Below, piece by piece: positions 8,424-16,490 of a DNA stretch of 64,000 nucleotides. The notes beneath the pieces were generated by a model. The model was not told the DNA's origin. It was given only the letters and a program-made list of their open reading frames with translations, and ran no database searches. Origin of the DNA: Flavobacterium sp. KS-LB2. GTDB lineage: Bacteria > Bacteroidota > Bacteroidia > Flavobacteriales > Flavobacteriaceae. The position numbers were made by a program, and so were the translations under genes. Location: contig NZ_CP145904.1 in assembly GCF_036895565.1 (NCBI RefSeq), forward strand, positions 1,798,001 to 1,862,000, given 5' to 3'. Each line of letters opens with the position of its first letter. Position 1 is the stretch's first letter.

Positions 8424-10487
8424 TTATTCTTTCAACAAGCGATTCAATTGGAATTGTTCTGCTTCATTTAAAGCGGGAATTATTCTTTCAAATGAAACTC
8501 TCATTTCTGGATTTTTCAATAATTTTCTGATGTTATCCCTTCCAAATTTCGAGAATTGCCACATGTGATGTGTGGTTGTGTTGACCAAATTCTCCAAAAC
8601 AACATCATTTATTATTTTGAAAGAAAGCAATTTCTCCAAAGCATTTTGTCTGGTATTTGCTTCGTAATTAATTGACGAATACTGTATTAATTCATTTACC
8701 AAGGCAATCTTTTCTTCAACATAATTGGGTGTTGATAAAGCGAGTGTCAACCACAACGTCCTTAAATTATAGTCATTGAAACCCATCCATGTTTTTGATT
8801 TATCTAAATATTGAATGCGTTGCTCCGGAAAATTATTCCATAAATTATACAACGCAATTTCTTGTGTTTGATAGGATTTGTCATCCAATAAAGTTTCATA
8901 TTGGGCTCTAAAACTTTCCAGAATTTCATTTAATGATGTGGCAACTGTTTGACGTAATTGTATATTTTTAGTTTCTAAAGCTAAAATCAATAACTGTTTT
9001 TTATCTTCAAAACTTTCATTTTTCAATTGATTCATAATGGCTTCTTTGGCGAAAAAATAAACGTCAGATTGTATTGTTTTTTCAAAAAAATCTTTTTTGT
9101 CTGACAATGGTTTGTTTTTTAGTTTCTCCACTTCAAACAATATCTGAATTGATTTATTTTTAAGCAATAAAGTATTGGCTTGTTGTGTATTAAAAACAGT
9201 TGATTCAAGCCATACTTTACTAAAATTATCCAAATCATAATTGGATAATTTCTTGATTTCAGTAAAAAGATCTTCCGTATTTACACTCTGAAACGCATGT
9301 TTTTTCAAATAGTTTTTCACCGCTTTTTTAAAAGCCTTATCCCCTATTTCTTCGTGCAAAACAAAAAGTGCCCAAGCGCCTTTTTGATAGAAAGTCAACG
9401 AACTGGCTTTGGCATTCAAAACGGGATTCGTATCCGTTCGGGAAGCAAATTTCAATTGTTGCGCCGACTCATATAATTTGGAATAAAAATAATCTTCGCC
9501 ATAGATTTCTTTTTCAGCAAGCAACGCATAATAGGTAGCAAAACCTTCCTGCAACCAATGGTGTTTTCCGCTTTCGGCGGTGACTAAATTTCCAAACCAT
9601 TGATGTGCTAATTCATGCGCATTGACATTCCTGTAGCTTCTATCCTCAAAGCCTATAGAATCTACAACATAACGCGTATTGAAAAGCGTTGCCGATGTGT
9701 TTTCCATACCTGCGTACAAAAAATCTCGAACTGCTGCTTGTTTGTAAATTCCCCAAGGATATTTCACTCCTATCTCCTTTTCTAAAAAATCAAACATCTT
9801 TTTTGAATCTCGATAGGTTGGTTCAAATTTAGTTGCGTCTTTTGGTTCCAGATACATTTCTAAAACAACTCCAGAATTTGATTTTTGAAAAAATTTTTCA
9901 AATTTTCCAATGGCGAGCATTAACAAATAAGAACTCATTGGTTTTTGCATTTGGTATTGCCAAACAGAAAGCCCATGCAATTCTGATTTAGATTTTAAAA
10001 TTCCATTTGAAATTACCTGATAGCCTTTTTTAAATATAACATTCAAATTGAAAATCACTTTTTCATTCACATCATCAAAACTCGGAAACCAATGACTGGT
10101 ATATTTCCCTTGTCCTTGTGTCCAAATTTGTAGGTTGTCATTTGATTCTGAACCAATAAAATAGACCGTTTGCTTTGGCTTAGCCAAATATTGAAAAGTC
10201 AAATTGTTTTGCCCTTTTTTAAACGGATATATAATTTGTAATTCTTTCTGAGTATTCCGAAAATCAATTGGTTTTCCGTTCAGTTTTACATAAAAAAATT
10301 CCATATTTTGAGCATCAATTTTAATGGTATCAATGGCTTTTATTACCTCAAAATCATAATTGACATCTCCAGTAATTGTCCTTTCATTTGGATTAATAGC
10401 AATTTTTCCGAGAACTGTTTTAAAATCAACAAATTGGGTTTGTTGGGCAAATGTGAACGTGGAAATAAAAAAGAATAGGTATTTCAT
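8424..10487 (-). CDS. Exported M1 family aminopeptidase
   Basis: A gluzincin zinc aminopeptidase, predicted to act in the periplasm or on the cell surface. From the ATG at 10487 the protein is 687 residues and starts with a signal peptide (MKYLFFFISTFTFAQQ); the frame stays open to 10517, but the extra ten residues would spoil the signal. The exopeptidase motif GMENTSA (about 260-266) and the zinc site HELAHQW (H291, H295) plus E314 in WLQEGFATYY are intact. The C-terminal third is helical with repeated alpha-hairpins, as in ERAP-like tails. No type IX sorting domain is visible. It has no same-strand partner. Confidence 0.92.
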   Translation of the reverse strand: MKYLFFFISTFTFAQQTQFVDFKTVLGKIAINPNERTITGDVNYDFEVIKAIDTIKIDAQNMEFFYVKLNGKPIDFRNTQKELQIIYPFKKGQNNLTFQYLAKPKQTVYFIGSESNDNLQIWTQGQGKYTSHWFPSFDDVNEKVIFNLNVIFKKGYQVISNGILKSKSELHGLSVWQYQMQKPMSSYLLMLAIGKFEKFFQKSNSGVVLEMYLEPKDATKFEPTYRDSKKMFDFLEKEIGVKYPWGIYKQAAVRDFLYAGMENTSATLFNTRYVVDSIGFEDRSYRNVNAHELAHQWFGNLVTAESGKHHWLQEGFATYYALLAEKEIYGEDYFYSKLYESAQQLKFASRTDTNPVLNAKASSLTFYQKGAWALFVLHEEIGDKAFKKAVKNYLKKHAFQSVNTEDLFTEIKKLSNYDLDNFSKVWLESTVFNTQQANTLLLKNKSIQILFEVEKLKNKPLSDKKDFFEKTIQSDVYFFAKEAIMNQLKNESFEDKKQLLILALETKNIQLRQTVATSLNEILESFRAQYETLLDDKSYQTQEIALYNLWNNFPEQRIQYLDKSKTWMGFNDYNLRTLWLTLALSTPNYVEEKIALVNELIQYSSINYEANTRQNALEKLLSFKIINDVVLENLVNTTTHHMWQFSKFGRDNIRKLLKNPEMRVSFERIIPALNEAEQFQLNRLLKE

Positions 10488-10577
10488 TACTAGCATATTT
10501 AAGAATGCAATTTCCAAAGTTACAAAGGTTTCACAAACAAACCCGACAAATTTTGTAAGTTTACCTTCAGAAACAAC

Positions 10578-11327
10578 ATGAAAACTACATTGAAAAAGAA
10601 AGCCTTATTTAACTGGAGTAGCGGAAAAGATTCTGCGCTAGCCTTATATAAAATAGTACAAAATCCCGAAATTGAAATTGCCTGTTTGTTAACCAGCGTA
10701 AACCAACAGCATCAACGTATTTCGATGCATGGAATACGTGTAGAATTATTAGAACAACAAGCCGAAAGCATTGGATTACCGCTTGAAATAATGCAAATTC
10801 CAGAAATGCCCACGATGGAGGCCTATGAAAACGTGATGCGAAAAACATTAACAAAACTAAAAAACCAAGGTATTAGTCATTCTATTTTTGGAGATATTTT
10901 TCTGGAAGATTTACGTAAATACCGTGAAGATAAATTAGCCGAAATTGGTTTTGAAGGTCTTTTTCCGCTTTGGAAAATCCCAACTCACGATATCATTCAA
11001 GAATTCATGGATTTAGGATTTAAAACAATTGTGGTTTGTGTCAACGAACGTCATTTAGACAAAAGCTTCGTAGGCCGCATTATCGATCAGGATTTCATAA
11101 ACGATTTACCTGAAAATGTTGATGTTTGTGGCGAAAACGGCGAATTCCACACCTTTACTTTTGACGGTCCCATTTTTTCTAAACCAATAGATTTTGAAAT
11201 TGGAGAAATTGTATACCGAAAATATGAAAAACCGGAAGAAGAAGATTCTTCGGATACCGCTTGCGATACAAGTAATTCCGATACTTTTGATTTTGGTTTT
11301 TGGTATTGTGATTTGGTTCCAAAATAA
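10578..11327 (+). CDS. Dph6-like PP-loop ATP pyrophosphatase
   Basis: A 249-residue member of the adenine nucleotide alpha-hydrolase superfamily related to diphthine-ammonia ligase. The PP-loop SSGKDS is at 14-19; GDIFLEDLRKYREDKLAEIG and FPLWKIPT are the typical second block of the Dph6 family. Bacteria lack diphthamide, so bacterial members must amidate or adenylate another substrate, which is unknown. The C-terminus after residue 220 is acidic and low in complexity (EEEDSSDTACDTSNSD), an unusual tail for the family. The start ATG lies 60 bp from the divergent M1 gene. Confidence 0.85.
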   Translation: MKTTLKKKALFNWSSGKDSALALYKIVQNPEIEIACLLTSVNQQHQRISMHGIRVELLEQQAESIGLPLEIMQIPEMPTMEAYENVMRKTLTKLKNQGISHSIFGDIFLEDLRKYREDKLAEIGFEGLFPLWKIPTHDIIQEFMDLGFKTIVVCVNERHLDKSFVGRIIDQDFINDLPENVDVCGENGEFHTFTFDGPIFSKPIDFEIGEIVYRKYEKPEEEDSSDTACDTSNSDTFDFGFWYCDLVPK

Positions 11328-11354
11328 TTTCTGTTAACACCAAGCATTGAAAAG

Positions 11355-12575
11355 TTAGAAAACTATTTCTTTTTTGCGAGCTAATGTAAATTTAAAAGTA
11401 GATCCTTTGCCCATGTCAGACTCCACATGAATAGTTCCTCCTAAGCCTTCTATTATTTTTTTTACTATCGCTAAACCAATCCCATTTCCTTTTTCTCCAT
11501 AACGATCTACCGCCGAGACAACTTCAAATATTTCAAAAATGCTATTATGATATTCTTTTAAAATTCCAGGTCCGTTATCGCTAACAGCAATTTTATAATA
11601 ATCACAATCATCTATTATCTCAATTACAATCTCAACATTTTCTTTATCATTATACTTTATTGCATTTGTAATGAGATTAATCAATATTTGCTCAATCCCA
11701 GTTTTATTAGTGTATAAAAACTTTACGTTGGATTTGAATGTTATAGAACAATTATTTTTAAAAATAAAAAGGTCCGAAAGTTCTTTTTCTAAAACAGAAA
11801 TAGGTACTTCAGTATAGTTCTCTTTTTCTTTTACATTCGATTTGCTATAAGCTAACAAGCTATCAATCATCTCTTTTAATTTAGACGATGAACTTTTGAT
11901 TAAATTCATTATTTCATGGCCTTCGGTATCAATTACATCATTATAATGATCAATAAAAAAATCGGTCAAGCCAGAAATATTAGCCAAAGGGGATTTTAAA
12001 TCATGCGCGGCAATGTAAGCGAATCGTTCCAACTCCTCATTCTTTTTTTCTAGTCTAACTAGGGTTTGTTCTAATTTCGATTTATTCAATCTCAACTCTA
12101 ACAATCTCATCGTCTGTTCAGATAGCGCCTTTAAAGATCGTATTTGAGCTGGCGTTAAGATTTTTGGCTTGTGATCAATTACACAAATTGTTCCAAGTGG
12201 CAATCCATCTTCATTTGTCAACGGTACACCTGCGTAAAAAATCACGTTGGGCTGTCCAGCAACTATTGGATTATCATGAAAACGAATATCATTTCTAGCA
12301 TCTGGAATGATAAAAATATTTTCGGGATCATTAATAGCATAGGCACAAAACGAATAATCTCTTGGAGTTTCTGAAATATCTAATCCTTTATGAGATTTAA
12401 ACCATTGACGTTCCTCATCAATAAAGGTAATAAGTGCAATTGGAGTTCCACATATTTGTGACGCTATCAATGTCAAATCATCATAATCAGCTTCTGGTAA
12501 AGTGTCTAAAATAGAATAGGATTCCAATAATTTAATACGTTCTTCTTCTTGGATATACTTTTCTGGTATAATCAT
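11355..12575 (-). CDS. GAF-domain sensor histidine kinase
   Basis: A 406-residue soluble two-component kinase without transmembrane segments. Residues 1-165 form a GAF domain (LLESYSILDTLPEADYDDLT, then GVPLTNEDGLPLGTICVID). A short coiled coil leads to the HisKA phosphoacceptor AYIAAHDLKSP (about 188-198), and the HATPase domain has N-box NLITNAIKYN, DNGPGI and the GNGIGLAIVKK lid. It lacks a receiver domain, and no response regulator is adjacent, so its partner must be elsewhere. The ligand of the GAF domain cannot be inferred; the subgroup is phytochrome-like in layout, but no chromophore cysteine pattern is evident. Confidence 0.9.
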   Translation of the reverse strand: MIIPEKYIQEEERIKLLESYSILDTLPEADYDDLTLIASQICGTPIALITFIDEERQWFKSHKGLDISETPRDYSFCAYAINDPENIFIIPDARNDIRFHDNPIVAGQPNVIFYAGVPLTNEDGLPLGTICVIDHKPKILTPAQIRSLKALSEQTMRLLELRLNKSKLEQTLVRLEKKNEELERFAYIAAHDLKSPLANISGLTDFFIDHYNDVIDTEGHEIMNLIKSSSSKLKEMIDSLLAYSKSNVKEKENYTEVPISVLEKELSDLFIFKNNCSITFKSNVKFLYTNKTGIEQILINLITNAIKYNDKENVEIVIEIIDDCDYYKIAVSDNGPGILKEYHNSIFEIFEVVSAVDRYGEKGNGIGLAIVKKIIEGLGGTIHVESDMGKGSTFKFTLARKKEIVF

Positions 12576-12888
12576 TTTTGGTGTATTTATGTAATGCTTA
12601 ATTCTTATTACACTATTATAGAATATAACAATAACTATTTTTAATAAAGCTTAATTGATCGTAAAAAATATTTTCGCAATAAAATATTGTTGCAAAATTA
12701 CTGTTTTCTAATCCCTAACCTCCAATAAGCATTCTTTTTTATATAAATTTTAATACAAAAATAAGATCGTCCTAAAGCTGATTATGATTAATAACATAAA
12801 CGATGCGTTGATTATTAAAGTTTTGGATTGTGTATGAACTGCAAAAATAAAAAATAAATCTAATCTAATTCATTCCAATAAAAACGTA
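12576..12888. other. AT-rich intergenic region with no gene
   Basis: It separates two minus-strand genes and should hold the kinase promoter. I see only a small hairpin (CAATA/TATTG near 12680) and no convincing promoter pair, terminator or ORF. Confidence 0.6.
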
Positions 12889-14373
12889 CTAATCTAAATT
12901 TGGTAACGTAAAAGTGTCTAAAACACTTTTTTCATTCATAAGTGCTTCAATTTCATTAGATTTTCTTGGTGCTTCCGCAGATAAATTAACGGGTCCATTC
13001 ATAGTAATTAAAATATCATCTTCAATTCGTACTGCAATTCCCCACCATTTTTTATCACAATCACTACCAATGGGAATATAAATTCCCGGCTCAACAGTAA
13101 CAACCATATCGGCTTCAAAAGCATTGTATAACCCAGGATCGTGAACATCTAACCCAATGTGATGCGAAGTCCCGTGCGGAAAATATTTTCTAGATTCTTG
13201 TTCCGTTTTAACAATCCCTAGTTTCACTAAACCAGCACTTATCACTGTACGTGCCGCAACATCAGGAGCATTGAAACTATTTCCAATTTTTGCAGCAACA
13301 ATTCCTGCTTCTTGGGCTTCATACACTAAATCATATATTAGTTTTTGCTCCGTAGAAAATTTTCCGTTAGCAGGAATTGTTCGGGTTACATCAGCAGTAT
13401 AGCCATGATATTCAGCACCTAAATCCATTAAAACCAAATCATTTTCGACTTTCATTTTGCTGTTTTCAATATAATGCAACACACAGCCATTATTTCCTGC
13501 GCCCACTATTGATGGATACCCCTCAAACTCGCTGCCGTATTTTTTGTATACAAATTCATGAATTCCCTGTATTTCTGTTTCGGACATTCCGGGATGCATC
13601 GCTTTCATAATTTCGCGTTGTCCCATTGCCGAAATTCGAACGGCTTTTGTCAGCAAAACCAACTCTTCTTTGGATTTTTTTTCACGCAAACTCGCCATAT
13701 ACGTCAAAATCGATTTGGTATTTATTGTAGCCTTTTTTGAAGTGATGCTTTTTTTAGCATTGATTTCGTTTTGCACATTCGAATCCATTTGAGACTTCAC
13801 TTTTTCGTTGTAGCCAATTTGGGATTTAAATGCTCCAATTAACTTGTATAAATCGGCTTTTTCATTTTTCGAATTTCGGATATCTTCTTCAAATTCCTTA
13901 AAGAAAACAGTATCAAAACTGGCATAATCAATCCCAGAATTTAAAAATGCTGCTCCATTGAACGCATTTTCAAAACCCAACTCTTTTTTGGCGCCTTCCG
14001 TTCCTAAACGCACTCCTGTCCATTGCTCCGCTCTTGGATTTTTCTCCTGAACATAGAGCAATTCATTGAATGACTTTCCATCTTTATTGGTTTGATTGTT
14101 TGAAAAAATTACCAAAACTGAATTCGGCTCTTTGTACCCTGTCAAATAATAAAAATCGGGATCTTGATGGTAGATGAAATCCACATCATTGGCTCTGTTT
14201 CGAATGGGATTTCCAAAAAATACCGCCACACTATTCTGAGGCATTTTGGCACGCAAGGCTTCTCTACGCTCTTTATGGAATTGAGCCGACAAATAATCCG
14301 TTGGGTTTCCGTTTTGCGCTATTGCTGCACAAACAAAAAGAACAGTAAAAACAAAAGAAAGTTTTACATTCAT
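12889..14373 (-). CDS. Secreted aminopeptidase P (M24B)
   Basis: A 494-residue Xaa-Pro aminopeptidase that removes N-terminal residues preceding proline. The N-terminus is a signal peptide (MNVKLSFVFTVLFVCAAIAQ), placing it in the periplasm or outside. The AMP_N domain follows (about 30-190, with FGNPIRNRANDVDFIYHQD), then the pita-bread M24 domain. The five metal ligands are visible in order: D in LMDLGAEY, D in TADVTRT, H in TSHHIGLDVHD, E in TVEPGIYIP and E in VRIEDDILI. Length and order are normal for the family. It is monocistronic, with a 500-bp gene-free region upstream. Confidence 0.93.
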   Translation of the reverse strand: MNVKLSFVFTVLFVCAAIAQNGNPTDYLSAQFHKERREALRAKMPQNSVAVFFGNPIRNRANDVDFIYHQDPDFYYLTGYKEPNSVLVIFSNNQTNKDGKSFNELLYVQEKNPRAEQWTGVRLGTEGAKKELGFENAFNGAAFLNSGIDYASFDTVFFKEFEEDIRNSKNEKADLYKLIGAFKSQIGYNEKVKSQMDSNVQNEINAKKSITSKKATINTKSILTYMASLREKKSKEELVLLTKAVRISAMGQREIMKAMHPGMSETEIQGIHEFVYKKYGSEFEGYPSIVGAGNNGCVLHYIENSKMKVENDLVLMDLGAEYHGYTADVTRTIPANGKFSTEQKLIYDLVYEAQEAGIVAAKIGNSFNAPDVAARTVISAGLVKLGIVKTEQESRKYFPHGTSHHIGLDVHDPGLYNAFEADMVVTVEPGIYIPIGSDCDKKWWGIAVRIEDDILITMNGPVNLSAEAPRKSNEIEALMNEKSVLDTFTLPNLD

Positions 14374-14873
14374 AGCATTAAAATATTAGAGTTTTGCAAA
14401 ATAAAGCGAGGTTTTGGATGAATGAATTAATAGGTAAATATAATTTTTTTGTGCGTACCAAATACTATTTTTATTGAAAGTCCCTTTCTTTTGTTTGTTT
14501 AAAAATAGAAAAAGAGCACCAAAAGTCTTTCAACTTCTGAGTACTCTTTAGCAAAAGTGCTTCATCATTCTAAAATTAACCAAAACTAAATTTTATGAAA
14601 AATGTTTTTAATAAGCACTTATTATTTACTTTTTATACTAGAATAGTAAAATGTTTTACGCTCTCGTTTTTACACTTATAACATAGATGCTTCCTCTCGC
14701 AAAAGGTTGCGTCAAATTATAATTATTTTTTTCTAAAGTTGAAAAAGTTAAAAATAGACTCTGAAAAAACTTTGTTTTGACTCTAAAAAAATACCGCTAA
14801 TTCACTAATTTTCAAATGGTTTGTAGCATTTAAAAATTAGCAAATTAGCGGTTGATCCGGACTTAAAGTTTTA
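14374..14873. other. Gene-free region with a long hairpin
   Basis: No ORF or RNA gene is recognisable. The only clear structure is the hairpin at 14793-14852, listed separately; the rest is AT-rich with scattered short T-runs. Confidence 0.6.
14793..14852. repeat. Long imperfect hairpin
   Basis: Arms 14793-14812 and 14833-14852 pair over 20 positions with two mismatches, and inner segments 14814-14818 and 14827-14831 pair again around an 8-nt loop. It sits 22 nt past the stop of the DUF1697 gene on the minus strand and could end its transcript, although no good U-tract follows. Confidence 0.7.
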
Positions 14874-15419
14874 TTATCTTTCCTCGTACATTTTTAGCAA
14901 TTGCGTGACTGTATTCCAATTGCGGATTGTTGCAGTAACATTCAGTTTTTTCTCGATGTATTTTTGATCAAATCGAGTTTTTCCGGCGCCAACAGCATAT
15001 TTTATAAAAATTCTGCAGCCGTCAATACTGGCTTCATCCGGTTTGAACTGACTAATTCTCAAATCATTCATACTGGTACTTTGCAACGTGGTCGAAATAA
15101 AAGCCACATACAACTTCTTAGAATCAATATCTTTTTCCTTCAAAAAAGGATTGTTCTTAAAACATGCTACCAAGTCTTCTTTAGCAATTACCACAACAGG
15201 CACTTCATGACCAAAAGCCTTGAAAATTTCTTGCTTTATTTTGAAGCCAACAGCAGCAGGACTTTCTTCTTCGGTATCCACAAAAACATTTCCGGATTGA
15301 ATATAGGTTTGCACATTTTGAAAACCAATGGCTTCCAAAGTCGTTTTTAGTGCCTCCATTTTTATCATACTGTGACCGGAAACATTGATGCCACGTAGTA
15401 GTGCGAGATGAGTTGTCAT
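14874..15419 (-). CDS. DUF1697 family protein
   Basis: A 181-residue cytoplasmic protein. The opening HLALLRGINVSGHSMIKMEAL and IQSGNVFVDT are the hallmark of the DUF1697 family (alpha/beta fold, compact, usually about 180 residues), and the C-terminal ATIRNWNTVTQLLKM is also typical. No biochemical function has been established that I know of. It is preceded by a 134-bp gap and not evidently in an operon. Confidence 0.9.
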   Translation of the reverse strand: MTTHLALLRGINVSGHSMIKMEALKTTLEAIGFQNVQTYIQSGNVFVDTEEESPAAVGFKIKQEIFKAFGHEVPVVVIAKEDLVACFKNNPFLKEKDIDSKKLYVAFISTTLQSTSMNDLRISQFKPDEASIDGCRIFIKYAVGAGKTRFDQKYIEKKLNVTATIRNWNTVTQLLKMYEER

Positions 15420-15553
15420 TTTTTAAGCTTTTTATTTTGCGAAGATATTGTGTTTGGAGGAACTTTTTATTATTTCATTTCAAGTGCTTATAATAAATAT
15501 CCTAAATATATGGTTTTCGGAGAGTCGCAATCTGAATTCATTTTTGTATTTAT

Positions 15554-16267
15554 CTAAAGTTCGAATTTTACAGATAACGGTGAATGATCACTATGTTCAA
15601 TCCAATTTTCATAAGTCCCAATTTCTATATTTTTAAATTTTTCTATTAGACTTTCTGATGCGAAACAATAATCTATATGATATGGTTTATTTTGATTTCG
15701 TTGTAAATAAAATGTTGGTTTTGTTTCTTTTCCTTGTTCTTCATTATAATGATTATGATAAATACTAAAGATATTTTTCTTCGCTAATTTGTCAACAACC
15801 TCTGAATGATTCCCAATTCGATGTTTTCTATCCCAAATTTTATTACTATTAAAATCTCCTGTTAATATTGTCATCTCATTATTTAGAATCTCATCATAAT
15901 GATTTATTGCTTTCCAAACTTGTTCAATATATTGATTGTTTTTATCTTGTGTATTGTTTGCCCAAATCGCAAAAAGTACAAATGATTTATCTTTATTACT
16001 AACTTTAATTGGCGTCACAATTTTAAATTCAGGGTTATACTGCTCAAGAAGTTCAAATTTAAAATTTCCAAATGAAAATATTCCAAGTCCTTTATTTTGG
16101 TTGTCTCCAAACCATAAAAAATCATTTGGTTTTATAGTTGAATTTTTAAAAATTAATCTTTCTGGACTTTCGCATTCCTGAACAACCAGAATATCAGGAT
16201 TGAGTGTTAAAATAATTTTTGCTTTTTTTCTAAATGCACCTTGGCAATTCCATGTTATTAATTTCAT
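15554..16267 (-). CDS. Endonuclease/exonuclease/phosphatase (EEP) family protein
   Basis: A 237-residue EEP-fold hydrolase, metal dependent, related to exonuclease III and DNase I. The start TWNCQGAFR holds the Asn, VVQECE the metal-binding Glu, TGDFNSN the Asp-Asn pair, and the C-terminal IEHSDHSPL the Asp-His pair. There is no signal peptide, and the protein consists only of the catalytic domain. Members cleave DNA, RNA or phospholipid head groups; AP-endonuclease specificity loops are not evident, so the substrate is undecided. Confidence 0.85.
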   Translation of the reverse strand: MKLITWNCQGAFRKKAKIILTLNPDILVVQECESPERLIFKNSTIKPNDFLWFGDNQNKGLGIFSFGNFKFELLEQYNPEFKIVTPIKVSNKDKSFVLFAIWANNTQDKNNQYIEQVWKAINHYDEILNNEMTILTGDFNSNKIWDRKHRIGNHSEVVDKLAKKNIFSIYHNHYNEEQGKETKPTFYLQRNQNKPYHIDYCFASESLIEKFKNIEIGTYENWIEHSDHSPLSVKFEL

Positions 16268-16425
16268 TTTTCTAATCAGTTATTTTCTGAATTTTCGTCC
16301 AGAATTAAAGTCAGCTACCTCATACAATTTATTTATACCAAATATATCATTTTTCCTACTCCATTTCCAAGTCTTCCCATTTCCAAATTTCCAAACAAAA
16401 AACTATCTTCGCTCCATCAAATTAA

Positions 16426-16475
16426 AAATCCGTTTTAATCCGCGTTTTTGCTTTTGCAAATCCGTTTTATCCGTG
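16426..16475. repeat. Direct repeat of AAATCCGTTTTA-ATCCG type
   Basis: Two near-identical segments, 16426-16444 and 16458-16475, differ by one base insertion and one substitution, and lie in the leader just before recG. An 8-bp tandem TTTCCAAA pair is at 16380-16395. Confidence 0.6.
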
Positions 16476-16490
16476 TCCAAGAAAATCTAA

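Noticed and set aside
8424..10517. Type IX cargo protein
   Set aside because: The C-terminus of the M1 peptidase is helical with no sorting-domain motif.
15448..15636. 62-codon plus-strand open frame
   Set aside because: It overlaps the 3' end of the EEP gene on the other strand and has no promoter, signal or homology pattern.
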